A stretch of 64,000 nt of DNA from Streptomyces exfoliatus (GCF_000725545.1 NZ_JNZP01000002.1:124001-188000), one strand, 5' to 3'. Positions 7,821 to 16,199 are shown, counted from the first letter of the stretch. Notes: a model not told the origin generated them from the letters alone. A program made the numbers and translations.

Positions 7821-8917
7821 CGGGCTTCCTCCGTCCCGGCCGTCCGGCCACGGCGGCCCGACCGCATCAGGGCGACCCCGGCCGGTACTCCCAGCAAGGC
7901 CGTCCAGGCACCGACCGGGGTCTCCACGGGTGCGAGGGCCAGCCGGGCGGGGACATCGGCGACCGTCACGACGACGGCGCCCCAGGCGGCGGACCACGGC
8001 AGCCAGCGCACCGCACCCGACGTGGGGGCGAACCGTCGCGCCAGGTGCGGGGCGAGGAACCCCACCCACGCGACCGGGCCGCAGACGGCCGTGACGGGCG
8101 CGATCAGGACGACGGCGACGGCCAGCGCGGCCAGCCGTGCCCGCTGGGCCCGCACCCCCAGGGCCTCGGCGTCCTCGTCGCCCAGCCGCATCACCGAGAG
8201 CACCGGAGCGCAGAGCACGAGGGCGGGGGCCGCGATCAGCAGCCAGGGCCAGAGTCCCGCGACGTCGTCCCAGGTCCTGGCGGAGAGCGAGCCCAGCAGG
8301 TAGCGGTAGATGAGCTGGAGGTCGAGCTGGTCCGCCATGACCATCAGGACGAGCAGCGCGGCCTGCAGGGCGGCCGCGACGGCGGCACCGGTCAGCAGCA
8401 CGGCGGACGGGCCGCGTCCGAGGCCCGCGGCGAGCAGGGTGAGCCCGCCGCCGAGCGCGGCCCCACCGAGCGCCAGCAGGGGCTGGACCACGGCGGGCAG
8501 GGAGAGGGCCAGGACCAGCGGCGCGGCCACCCCCAGCGCCGCCCCGGACGAGACGCCGAGCATCTCCGGCACCGCGAGGGGATTGCGGAGCGCCTCCTGG
8601 AGGACGAGCCCCGCCGCGCCCAGGCAGGCTCCGGCGACAAGTGCCAGCACCAGGCGGGGGAGGCGGAGTTCGGTGACGACGACGCCGGCGAGCGTGGTGT
8701 CCCCGTCGAGCACCGCACCGACGAGCTGGTGCGGTGGGACGTACGGGGTGCCGAGGCACAGCGCGCAGAGCGACGCGGCGGTCAGCGTCAGGATCACCAG
8801 GAGGGGTTGCCACGCCCGGACGCGGGGCGGGGGCGACGGAGCCGCGCCCGCCGTACGGCCCTCCGCGTGGAGGGCCGTGGCATCCGCCGGGGCGGCCGCC
8901 GAGGAGGGCGTCCTCAC
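7817..8917 (-). CDS. FecCD-family metallophore permease (first subunit)
   Basis: 366 residues with a ~35-residue cytoplasmic lead-in, then about ten membrane spans. Characteristic segments are LRLPRLVLALVAGACLGAAGLVLQEALRNPLAVPEMLGVSSGAALG and, near the end, GPVAWVGFLAPHLARRF. GTG 8917 overlaps the stop of the binding-protein gene (GTGA). It pairs with the next permease; having two different FecCD subunits, instead of a homodimer, is common in actinobacterial siderophore importers. Confidence 0.92.
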   Translation of the reverse strand: MRTPSSAAAPADATALHAEGRTAGAAPSPPPRVRAWQPLLVILTLTAASLCALCLGTPYVPPHQLVGAVLDGDTTLAGVVVTELRLPRLVLALVAGACLGAAGLVLQEALRNPLAVPEMLGVSSGAALGVAAPLVLALSLPAVVQPLLALGGAALGGGLTLLAAGLGRGPSAVLLTGAAVAAALQAALLVLMVMADQLDLQLIYRYLLGSLSARTWDDVAGLWPWLLIAAPALVLCAPVLSVMRLGDEDAEALGVRAQRARLAALAVAVVLIAPVTAVCGPVAWVGFLAPHLARRFAPTSGAVRWLPWSAAWGAVVVTVADVPARLALAPVETPVGAWTALLGVPAGVALMRSGRRGRTAGTEEAR

Positions 8918-9891
8918 CGCAGCGCGGCCGTGGCCTCGTCGAGGACGATGCCCAGCGAACGGGTCCCGCGCCCCTTGGCCCACACTTCTGAGTCCACCTC
9001 GTGGACGTCGCCGTTCCTCACGGCCGGGATCTTGCTCCAGAGGGGGTTCTTCGCCAGCTTCTCCGAGAGCTTGCCGTTCGCGTCGCCGAAGCTCATCGTC
9101 TCGACGAACAGCACGTCGACGTCCTGGGCGAGGATCTCTTCGAGGCTGTAACTTCCGTCCACCCCGCGCGACTTCCACGGGTAGTCGGCGATCTTGGGGA
9201 AGAGACTGGCGGTCACGTCGCCCTCCGGGGTGGCGACGCCGAAGTTCTCGTCGCTGCCGTAGATGATGAGGGCGGTCCTGTCGCTCGGGGCCTTCTCGGC
9301 CTTGGCGAGCTTGGCCCGGAAGGCCCGCTCGGCCTTCTCCCCCTCCGCGGTGCGGCCCGTGAGGGCGGCGGCGTCGCGCAGGTAACCCACGCTGTCCTCC
9401 CACGTCTCGGGCTGCATGGCCCAGAACGTCGTGGCGCCCTTGAGCGCGGGGGCGAGCTTGCCGTGGGTGTCACCGAGGCCGATCACGAGGTCCGGCTTGT
9501 GGGAGAGGATCGCCTCCACCTCCGGGGCGATGAATCCGCCGGGGATGACGTCGACCTGCTTGGCCTTGGCCTCCCCGAGGAAGGCGGGGTGGGCGAGCAG
9601 GGCGCCGTTGGTGGCCGCCGGGACGATGCCGAGTTCGGTCAGGATGTCGTCGCAGAGCGCGAAGAGGCAGACGATCCGTTCCGGCGCCTTCGCCAGGGAC
9701 ACCTTGACGCCCTTCACGTCGGTCAACTCGGTGGCCGCCTTGATCGGTTCGACGGTGACCTCGGTCTTCGCGGTGGGCCGCGCCTTGTCGTTCGCGGGCT
9801 CGCCCCCGGTCGAGCCGCAGCCGACCAGGACGGAGCCCACCACCGCCGCGGTGAGACAACTACGGACGAATCTGGACGGTGCGTGCAGCAT
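8914..9891 (-). CDS. Siderophore-type substrate-binding lipoprotein
   Basis: 325 residues. A signal peptide (basic start, hydrophobic TAAVVGSVLVGC) ends in a lipobox, so the mature protein is anchored outside the membrane at that Cys. The body is a class III binding protein: APERIVCLFALCDDILTELGI, later VEAILSHKPDLVIGLGD, and a C-terminal lobe with SLEEILAQDVDVLFVET. ATG 9891 is chosen over an in-frame ATG at 9960, because the longer start would place the operator inside the gene and spoil the signal peptide. It is the first gene of the minus-strand unit, directly behind the 9939 operator. Confidence 0.92.
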   Translation of the reverse strand: MLHAPSRFVRSCLTAAVVGSVLVGCGSTGGEPANDKARPTAKTEVTVEPIKAATELTDVKGVKVSLAKAPERIVCLFALCDDILTELGIVPAATNGALLAHPAFLGEAKAKQVDVIPGGFIAPEVEAILSHKPDLVIGLGDTHGKLAPALKGATTFWAMQPETWEDSVGYLRDAAALTGRTAEGEKAERAFRAKLAKAEKAPSDRTALIIYGSDENFGVATPEGDVTASLFPKIADYPWKSRGVDGSYSLEEILAQDVDVLFVETMSFGDANGKLSEKLAKNPLWSKIPAVRNGDVHEVDSEVWAKGRGTRSLGIVLDEATAALR

Positions 9892-9938
9892 CGATGCCCT
9901 CGCTTCTCGGCAGGAACCCGGAACGCGACGAACATACA

Positions 9939-9953
9939 TGATAATCGTTTTCA
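9939..9953. promoter_or_regulatory. Zur-box-like operator between importer and propeller genes
   Basis: TGATAATCGTTTTCA matches 13 of 15 positions of the Fur-family 7-1-7 repeat TGAAAATCATTTTCA. It sits 48 bases before the lipoprotein start and 31 before the divergent propeller gene, so one repressor could control both. It does not resemble the IdeR/DmdR-type iron box (TTAGGTTAGGCTAACC), which argues for a Zur- or Fur-class regulator rather than DmdR1. Confidence 0.65.
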
Positions 9954-9983
9954 CTTTCACCTGCCCGGCTTCCAGGAGGATCC

Positions 9984-11183
9984 ATGACCACCCGTGCCGC
10001 CGCCCTGCTCGTCTCCGACCACGTGGACGGATCCGTGCACGTCCTGTCCGTGCCGGACGGCAGCGTCATAGGCCGCCTCACCGGACGTCATCTCTCCGAA
10101 CACGCGGGCCTCCTGGCGCTGCCGGGAGGACGGGTCGCCTGCGTCGACGACCGCCGGGGAGAGCTCCTGGTGCTCGACCCCTTCGGCGAGGAGCTGGTGC
10201 GGCAGAGCGTCCCGGTCGCCGTGCCCGCCGAGCATCTCGCCTGCGATCCGTCCGGCCGCCTGCTGGCCGTCACGACCGGCCTGGGCAAGAACACCGGGCC
10301 CTGGTCCGACCTTCTGACGGTCGTCGACCTGTCCACAGGCGAGGCCAACCGGGTGCGCACGCGCGTCGGCGAACCGGGCGTGACGGTGCCGGCCGGCGGC
10401 GACCCGCTGGTCGTCCTGCGGCACAGGGAGCCCGGCGCCCTCGCCGTCCACCGCTTCGCGGATCTCCTCGCGGCTCCGCCCGGCTGCCCCGTGGTCGGAC
10501 CCCACGCGCTCCTGACGCTGCCGGACGACGGGCACGGTGACGCGTACGACCCCGCCACGGGGCGGGTGTTCGCGGCCACGGGCGAGGGGGTGCACACGGC
10601 CCGCAGGGAGGGTGACACGCTCGTGGCGGGTCCTGTGATCCCCTGGGAGTCGTCCGCCCGCGGCTGGTACCTCCGTCTCGACACCCGTCGGCGGGCCCTG
10701 TGGACCACGCTGCGCGGCGGCGCTCCTGACCCGCTGCGGTGGCCGGAGTGGACCAACCAGGCCTGGCGCCACGACCTGGAGACGGGCCGCACGCGCCGCA
10801 CCGAACTCGGCACCGGCCTGGTCTTCCGGCTGGCCCTCGCTCGCGACCACACCGCCTTCACCCGTATCCACCCCGACGGCGACGAACTGGTGCTCCTCGG
10901 TGCCGACGACACGCTTCGCCGCGTCCCCCTCCCCGCCATGGACGGCGCGCCGCGGCGCGGCGGCACTCCCTGGGAGGGTGTCGAGCGCCGCGCGGTGGCC
11001 GCCTCGCCCGGCGCCGACTGGGTGGCCGTGACCCGCGGCGGCCATGGCGAGGTGCATCTCGTCGACGCCCGGACGGGCGACGAGGTGGCCCGTCCCCACG
11101 TGGGCACACCGTTGCGTCACGGCGGCCACATGATGCTGCTCGGACGGAACGACGGCGCTCACGGCGACCCCGTGGGGCGCTGA
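9984..11183 (+). CDS. Cytoplasmic beta-propeller (YVTN/WD40-like) protein
   Basis: 399 residues with AGGAGG four bases before ATG. The protein is a run of four-stranded blade-like repeats (for example SVHVLSVPDGSVIGRLTGRHL, GRVACVDDRRGELLVLDPFG, GEVHLVDARTGDEVARPHVG), and it lacks a signal peptide or membrane span. Its exact function is unknown to me. It is divergent from the importer and shares its operator, so it probably responds to the same metal signal. Cytoplasmic handling of the imported complex, or a regulatory scaffold, would fit but is unproven. Confidence 0.85.
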   Translation: MTTRAAALLVSDHVDGSVHVLSVPDGSVIGRLTGRHLSEHAGLLALPGGRVACVDDRRGELLVLDPFGEELVRQSVPVAVPAEHLACDPSGRLLAVTTGLGKNTGPWSDLLTVVDLSTGEANRVRTRVGEPGVTVPAGGDPLVVLRHREPGALAVHRFADLLAAPPGCPVVGPHALLTLPDDGHGDAYDPATGRVFAATGEGVHTARREGDTLVAGPVIPWESSARGWYLRLDTRRRALWTTLRGGAPDPLRWPEWTNQAWRHDLETGRTRRTELGTGLVFRLALARDHTAFTRIHPDGDELVLLGADDTLRRVPLPAMDGAPRRGGTPWEGVERRAVAASPGADWVAVTRGGHGEVHLVDARTGDEVARPHVGTPLRHGGHMMLLGRNDGAHGDPVGR

Positions 11184-11222
11184 CGGGAGGAGCCCCGGCG
11201 GGCCCACCGGCGTGGCGGAATC

Positions 11223-11277
11223 ACGACAGTCGTGTTTCGGTAGGGCCGATCCCGTACCGCGGGCGGTCGCGGTACGA
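11223..11277. promoter_or_regulatory. Two inverted repeats upstream of a TetR gene
   Basis: CACGAC-A-GTCGTG lies at 11223-11235. A perfect 9-6-9 repeat, CGTACCGCG / CGCGGTACG, lies at 11254-11277. Both fall between the propeller gene and the TetR start. The second is the better candidate for the TetR protein's own operator; the first could instead be the end-of-transcript hairpin of the propeller gene. Confidence 0.45.
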
Positions 11278-11342
11278 GACGATGTCGCTCCCGAGGCCCC
11301 CTACGGTGAACGCCGCGTTCGGCGGTGTGGAGCAGGAGCCAG

Positions 11343-12086
11343 GTGAGACACGGTGAGACACCGGCGCCGGAGCGTCCGACGCAGCCGCTGACCCGTCCGC
11401 ACATCGTGGCGGCGGGACTGCGGCTGCTCGAGCGGGAGGGCGCGGCCGGTCTCAGCATGCGCAAGCTCGCCGGCGAGCTGGGGAAGGCCCCGGCGGCCGT
11501 CTACCGGCACGTCAGTGACAAGCGGGAGCTGATGTCCCTGCTCTTCGACGAGGTGTCCCGGCGGATCGTGCTCCCGGAGGTGGGGGACGATCCCAGGGCG
11601 GCCGTCCTGGAGGCGGCGCAGAGCGCGCACCGCGTGATGGAGGAGCACGGGTGGATCGCCACCGGGATGCTCGACGGGGCGCTGCTCGGCGCCACCTCGA
11701 TGCGGCTCTCCGAGTTCATCCTGGACGCGCTCGTCCGCGACGGGATGAGCGACGCGCAGGCCGCCCGCCTGGACGTGGCGATCTGGCAGTACCTGGTGGG
11801 GCATCTGGTGGCCGTACGGGCCGCCCCGTACCCGCCGGTGCCGGGCGGGGACGAGGACTACCCGACGGTACGCAGGGTCGCCCCGCTCGTGGCGTCGATG
11901 AGCGACCACGAGCGGTTCACCGCCGGGCTGGTCGTCCTGCTCGACGGGGCGTTCGCGGAGCCGCGGGCAGCACGCGACGACACGGCCGGGCACGGCGGCA
12001 CGGCCGGGCACGACGACGTGGCCACCCGCGAGGCTCCGTCCGTCAGCCCGTCCCTCAGCCCGTCCGGAGCCGACGCGGTGGAGTGA
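11343..12086 (+). CDS. TetR/AcrR-family regulator
   Basis: 247 residues. The N-terminal helix-turn-helix is clear (GLRLLEREGAAGLSMRKLAGELGKAPAAVYRHVSDKRELM), followed by a helical ligand domain. The last ~35 residues are low-complexity (repeated TAGHGG/TAGHDD, then SPSLSPSG). GTG 11343 has AGGAG four bases upstream; an in-frame GTG at 11325 is the alternative. Its 3' end overlaps the convergent LuxR regulator gene by 32 bases. The likely operator is the 11254 inverted repeat. Its target is not evident. Confidence 0.85.
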   Translation: MRHGETPAPERPTQPLTRPHIVAAGLRLLEREGAAGLSMRKLAGELGKAPAAVYRHVSDKRELMSLLFDEVSRRIVLPEVGDDPRAAVLEAAQSAHRVMEEHGWIATGMLDGALLGATSMRLSEFILDALVRDGMSDAQAARLDVAIWQYLVGHLVAVRAAPYPPVPGGDEDYPTVRRVAPLVASMSDHERFTAGLVVLLDGAFAEPRAARDDTAGHGGTAGHDDVATREAPSVSPSLSPSGADAVE

Positions 12087-14859
12087 GCGCCGGCCGGGGC
12101 TGGTAGAGCAGCACCGCCGCCGGGGCGGGGGTCTCGTCCGCCGGGAAGTACCGGGTCAGCTCGTGCCGGCCGCTGATGCGCAACTTCCGGTACGAGTGGG
12201 TGAGATGGGACTCGACGTTCCGCAGGCTCACCTTCAGGAGCTGAGCTATGCCCCGGTTGCTCATTCCGCGGGCCGCCAGTTCGGATACCTGCCGTTCGGT
12301 AGGGGTGAGCAGCGACTCGGTGGAGTCCTTGCGCGGGTCGGGCCGCCCGCCCGCGTCCCGCAGCTCCCGCTGCACCGCCTCCACCAGGCCGTCGGCGCCG
12401 AGCGAGATGCCGACCTCGTTGGCGCGGTGGAGCAGTTCGCGGGTGCGCCGGGCCCTGCCGCTCTGCCGGTGGGCGCGCCCCGCCGCGTACAGGGCGTGGG
12501 CGAAGAGCAGGGGCGCGGAGGCCGGTTCGAGGACTTCGGCGGCCTGTTCGGCGAACTGGAGCGCCTCGCGTCCCGAGCCTGCCGAGGCCTGGGCGACGAG
12601 GGCCCTGCCCAGGGCGAAGGGGGCGCCCCAGCGGCGGGCGCGTTCGGTCTCCTCCCTGGCGGCGCATCGGGCGGCCGCCCCGTCCCCGAGGGCCGATTGG
12701 AGGGCGGACCGGGTGGAGAGCCAGGGCAGGATCGCCGGGTTGTCGACGCCGCGGCGGGTCAGCTCGTCCCCGCAGTGGGCGATCAGCGCGAGGCCGCGCT
12801 GTGCCTGGCCCATCCGGCCCAGGGCCCGTCCGGCGCTGTGCAGGAGGTGCAGCCGCCACCAGGTGACGGGCTGCTCCCCGGGCAGGGGCGGGGCCTCTTC
12901 GAGCAGGGCGCCGGCCGCGGCGATGTCGTCCTTCTCCAGGGCCACGTCGATGAGGACGCTGCGGGCGAGCGCCCCCACGTGGAACTTGTCGGCGTCGATC
13001 CGGGTGAGCAGGTCGAGTGCCGTGCGGGCGTCGCTCCCGGCCTCCGCGAGGAGGCCGCGGTGGAGCTGTACCAGGCCGCGTACGGCCAGGGCCTCGGCGA
13101 TCCGGGTCACGGTGCCCTCGGTGTGCGCGAGCCGTACCTCGGTGTCGATGTGGCGCCTGGCCTCGTCGACGTCGCCCGCCCAGAGCAGGGCGAGGAGCGC
13201 GTGGTACCAGGTGGTCGAACCGTAGGGGGCGCGGGGCACGGTGAGGACGCGGTCGGCGATCCTCCGTACCGCCGCGGCCGAGTCCCCGGCGGCGGTACGC
13301 AGCAGCAGGACGCGCTCGAGCCGGTCCTCGTCCCGGTCGCCGGGCCGGTAGGTGCCCTCGTGGAGCCGGATGTGGGTGAGCCGTTCGCGCAGTCGCGCGG
13401 CGGTGGCGGGGTCCGGGGTGCCGCTCTCGCTCCTGGCGTGCTCCAGGACCTGGCGGGCGCAGGCGGGGTCGTCGAGCCTGAGGAGGATGTCGGAGAGCCG
13501 CAGGGCCTCCCGGAGCCGTTCGGCGGGGCCGCAGGCCCCGGCGGCGTGGGCGGTGAGCGCGCGGGCGGAGGCGGGCAGGTCCAGGGCGGTGAGCGCCTGG
13601 ATCCGCAGTCCCTCGGCGCGGGCTGACTGGTCCTCCGGCAGGCCGTGCAGGACGGCCTTCTCGATCAGCCGCCGGGCGCCCGCGGGGTCGCGGCCGACCA
13701 TGCCCTGGGCGACGTCGAGCAGCAGCCGTGCCATCCACGGCTCGTCCAGGCGGTGGGAGCGCAGCAGGTGGGCGGCGACGTCCTCGCAGGAGGCGCTGCG
13801 GCGTCGCATGAAGCAGGCGGCGAGGCGGTGGAGTTCGGCGCGGTCGGCGCAGGGGATGTCCTCGTAGAGGAGTTCCGCGAGCACGGGGTGACGGAACGTC
13901 ATGTCGTGGGAGCAGAGCAGTCCCGACTCGGTGAGCCGGCCGAGGGTGCGGCAGGCGTCTTCGGTGGACACGCCGCAGAGGGCGGCGAGGATGGAGGGGT
14001 CGAGGGGGGCGCCCAGGATGCTGGCGGCCCTGGCGACGTCGAGGCCGTGCGGGTCGAGCCGTCTGAGCATGCACAGGATGCGTTCCTTGACGGCCTGGAG
14101 GCGCAGCCCCTCGTCCGGCGCGTCCGCCGGCCCCCTGCCGGCGGGGCCGGTCGGCGCGGTCCGTAACCGCTCGGTGAGCAGGTAGGGGTTGCCGCCCGTT
14201 CCCGCGACGAGCGCGTCCACGGACTCGTGGTCGTGGCCCTGGAGGGCGGCGGCCAGGTCGAAGGCGGCGCTGGGGCTGAGGTCGTGCAGGTGGATGTGCC
14301 GGTCGGCGCGGACGCCCTCCATGAGTTCGACGAGGAGGTGCTGGTCGCTCGCCGGTTCGCCGCAGCGTTTGGTGGCGAGCAGGACGACGGGGAGGTTGTC
14401 CAGGCGGCGGCTGAGGAAGCCCAGCCAGAGCAGGGACCTGCTGTCGGCGTGGTGGACGCAGTCGACCGTCAGGAGGATGGGGGTGCGCCGGGCGGCCCTG
14501 CCCACCGCGGCGCACAGTTCCGCGAGCAGCGGGTAGTCGGGTTCGTCGGGTCCGCCGCCCGGCGGGGCTCCGCCCGACGCGAAGGCGCGTTCCCAGCCGT
14601 GGGCGGTCTCGGGGAGCGTCCCGAGGAGCTGGTGCACGACGCCGAGCGAGAAGCGCTGTTCGGCGGGGGACGCCGTGGCGGAGAGTACGACCATGCCCTG
14701 TTCTCGGGCGGTCTCCTCGGCCCAGCGCAGGAGGGAGGTCTTGCCCGTGCCGATGATCCCCTCCACCAGCGCCACCGAGCCCGCGCCACCTCTCGCGGCG
14801 TGGAGCATCCCGGTGATGACCTTCGATTCCTCGCTCCTGCCGAACAGTTCCTGGGGCAC
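12055..14859 (-). CDS. Large ATP-binding LuxR-family (LAL) transcriptional regulator
   Basis: 934 residues. The N-terminal AAA-type ATPase has Walker A EGIIGTGKTS near residue 40 and the Walker B-like ILLTVDCVHHAD; the middle is a long TPR-like helical region. The C-terminus (about 865-920) is a LuxR helix-turn-helix: LTPTERQVSELAARGMSNRGIAQLLKVSLRNVESHLTHSYRKL. Such proteins often activate adjacent antibiotic clusters. It stands at the left edge of the dithiolopyrrolone genes and could bind their palindromic promoter elements. A 14-bp palindrome lies 52 bases before its GTG start. Confidence 0.92.
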   Translation of the reverse strand: MPQELFGRSEESKVITGMLHAARGGAGSVALVEGIIGTGKTSLLRWAEETAREQGMVVLSATASPAEQRFSLGVVHQLLGTLPETAHGWERAFASGGAPPGGGPDEPDYPLLAELCAAVGRAARRTPILLTVDCVHHADSRSLLWLGFLSRRLDNLPVVLLATKRCGEPASDQHLLVELMEGVRADRHIHLHDLSPSAAFDLAAALQGHDHESVDALVAGTGGNPYLLTERLRTAPTGPAGRGPADAPDEGLRLQAVKERILCMLRRLDPHGLDVARAASILGAPLDPSILAALCGVSTEDACRTLGRLTESGLLCSHDMTFRHPVLAELLYEDIPCADRAELHRLAACFMRRRSASCEDVAAHLLRSHRLDEPWMARLLLDVAQGMVGRDPAGARRLIEKAVLHGLPEDQSARAEGLRIQALTALDLPASARALTAHAAGACGPAERLREALRLSDILLRLDDPACARQVLEHARSESGTPDPATAARLRERLTHIRLHEGTYRPGDRDEDRLERVLLLRTAAGDSAAAVRRIADRVLTVPRAPYGSTTWYHALLALLWAGDVDEARRHIDTEVRLAHTEGTVTRIAEALAVRGLVQLHRGLLAEAGSDARTALDLLTRIDADKFHVGALARSVLIDVALEKDDIAAAGALLEEAPPLPGEQPVTWWRLHLLHSAGRALGRMGQAQRGLALIAHCGDELTRRGVDNPAILPWLSTRSALQSALGDGAAARCAAREETERARRWGAPFALGRALVAQASAGSGREALQFAEQAAEVLEPASAPLLFAHALYAAGRAHRQSGRARRTRELLHRANEVGISLGADGLVEAVQRELRDAGGRPDPRKDSTESLLTPTERQVSELAARGMSNRGIAQLLKVSLRNVESHLTHSYRKLRISGRHELTRYFPADETPAPAAVLLYQPRPALTPPRRLRTG

Positions 14860-15114
14860 GGTCCTGCGCCTCCTGCCTGAAGAGTGAATGCGCGTCGTCA
14901 GGGTCGTTATCCGGTCATGACCGGGCCGTCGACTCCCTGGCAGAAAGGGCTTCTTCCGACGGTGTGGAGAAGAGTCCGAGCCTCCACTTCGGCCCCCCGA
15001 TCACCGGTGAACGGCGTACACCTCTGATGCGCTCCGACGCTAGCACGGGCGTGCGCCGAATTTGTATGACCGGTTCCTCCCGAAGGATTCGAGGCATGTT
15101 CCTTCGGCCATTAC
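14860..15114. other. Intergenic region with a 14-bp palindrome
   Basis: No gene is supported here. The notable element is CCGGTCATGACCGG at 14911-14924, a perfect palindrome upstream of the LAL regulator gene that could serve autoregulation. The stretch near 15050-15070 is relatively A/T-rich and probably contains promoter sequence. Short open frames crossing it have neither good ribosome sites nor actinobacterial codon bias. Confidence 0.5.
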
Positions 15115-15160
15115 TTCGGTCCTCCCGTATTGATGGGTGCGGGTACCGCACGGGTACGTT
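15115..15160 (+). promoter_or_regulatory. Promoter with degenerate cluster operator, before thioesterase gene
   Basis: TTCGGTCCTCCCGTA (15115-15129) is a diverged copy of the palindrome found intact before the SARP and NRPS genes. Like them it runs directly into TTGA(T/G)G, here TTGATG at 15130-15135. A -10-like TACGTT follows at 15155-15160, identical to the hexamer in the SARP promoter, with a spacer one base longer. Confidence 0.55.
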
Positions 15161-15272
15161 TCCCAGGCATCTCGCGGTGACCAGTGAGCGATGCGGAAAG
15201 CACTCCCCGCGCGTTCTGACATATTCGCCCGCGACCTAATGGCGAGAATCTGATGGAGGGACCGGTGCCCGC

Positions 15273-15356
15273 GTGACCGTGATCAGTGAGGAGCGTCGTC
15301 CGTCGGGGGCGACCGTCGGGCGCGCCGGCGCGTGGTGGGCGGGGGCGGGCCGATGA
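15273..15356 (+). CDS. Possible 27-residue leader peptide coupled to the thioesterase gene
   Basis: A short frame from GTG 15273 (GGAGGG about 13 bases upstream) encodes MTVISEERRPSGATVGRAGA and seven more residues. It stops in ATGA, sharing bases with the thioesterase ATG at 15353. The overlap suggests translational coupling, since the thioesterase start itself has only a G-rich, weak ribosome site. The peptide has no recognisable domain and may have no function of its own. Confidence 0.3.
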   Translation: MTVISEERRPSGATVGRAGAWWAGAGR

Positions 15357-16117
15357 GCGGTTCCGGCGCCGCGGGCGCCGACAACTCGGTCCGGCTGTTC
15401 TGCCTCCCGTTCGAGGGGGTGTCGGCGGGCGTGTACCTGCCCTGGGCCGAGGCCCTCGGCCCCTCGGTGGTCGTCACGCCGGTGGAGCTGCCCGGCCGCG
15501 GCCGCCATCCGCGCACCCGCCCGTACGACGGAATCGAACCGCTCCTCGCCGAGGTCATGCCGTACGTGGCCCGCATGTGCGACCGTCCGTTCGCGCTGTA
15601 CGGGCACGGCTTCGGCGCCCTCCTCGCGTACGAGATCGCGGCCCGGCTCGAATGGGAGCACGACGCGGTGGCCGACCGGCTGTACGTGTCCGGCTCCGGC
15701 GTGCCGCACCGGCTCGCGCCCGAGCGGGCGCTCGGCCGTCTGCCGGACGCGGCCATGGTCCGCGGGCTCAGGGAGCGGGGCCGGATGCCTCCGGTCGACC
15801 CGGACCCGCGGCGCGCGGCCCGGGAGCTCGCCGCGCTGCGCGCGGACCTCACCGTCATGGAGGCGTACCGCCGGGACCCGCGCCATGTCGTGCACTGCCC
15901 GGTCACGGCGATGCGCGGACTGCGGGACCGGAGCGTCACGGCGGCGGACCTGGCCGGCTGGCACCGGTGCACCCGGCGCGCCCTGCGTACGGCGGTGTTC
16001 CCGGGTGACCACTACTTCCCGCTGACCGCCCGGGCGGAGCTCCTGGACACCTTCACGGGGGATCTGATCCGGCCGCGGGCCCTGCGCCGCATGCTGTCCG
16101 CGGCGGCCACGTACTGA
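15353..16117 (+). CDS. Type II thioesterase-like protein lacking the catalytic serine
   Basis: 254 residues of the RifR/GrsT-type thioesterase fold: VRLFCLPFEGVSAGVYLPWAEAL at the start and VELPGRGRHPRTRPY after it. The elbow motif reads GHGFG (residues 84-88) where GHS(M/F)G is expected, so residue 86 is Gly in place of the nucleophile Ser. The distal His region (FPGDHYFPL) is kept. Active relatives clear mis-primed carriers. This copy may be inactive, structural, or use another chemistry. It is the first gene under the left-most cluster promoter. Confidence 0.85.
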   Translation: MSGSGAAGADNSVRLFCLPFEGVSAGVYLPWAEALGPSVVVTPVELPGRGRHPRTRPYDGIEPLLAEVMPYVARMCDRPFALYGHGFGALLAYEIAARLEWEHDAVADRLYVSGSGVPHRLAPERALGRLPDAAMVRGLRERGRMPPVDPDPRRAARELAALRADLTVMEAYRRDPRHVVHCPVTAMRGLRDRSVTAADLAGWHRCTRRALRTAVFPGDHYFPLTARAELLDTFTGDLIRPRALRRMLSAAATY

Positions 16118-16140
16118 CCGGCGGGGCCGGTTCCGGAATC

Positions 16141-16156
16141 GGCAACAAGAGTTGTC
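16141..16156. promoter_or_regulatory. Self-protection operator copy 1 (before methyltransferase)
   Basis: GGCAACAAGAGTTGTC, a 6-4-6 inverted repeat preceded by AATC. It lies exactly 59 bases before the methyltransferase ATG, and the TTGTCC in its right half could serve as the -35. The whole leader down to GGAGGTGACCGTATG resembles that of the dithiol oxidase gene. Confidence 0.65.
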
Positions 16157-16199
16157 CGGGACGCGGGGCGCCCCCATCCTGACCGCCGGAGGTGACCGT

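Noticed and set aside
9939..9953. IdeR/DmdR1 iron box before the importer
   Set aside because: The repeat is 7-1-7 with TGA...TCA ends and does not match the 19-bp IdeR consensus; a Fur-family (Zur-like) site fits better.
9892..9960. Longer lipoprotein starting at ATG 9960
   Set aside because: It would put the operator in the coding region and bury the signal peptide behind about 23 extra residues.
11858..14515. A long minus-strand 885-codon frame overlapping the LAL regulator
   Set aside because: Same-strand shadow of high-GC coding DNA with low-complexity Arg/Pro/His content; the 12055-14859 frame carries the ATPase and LuxR motifs.
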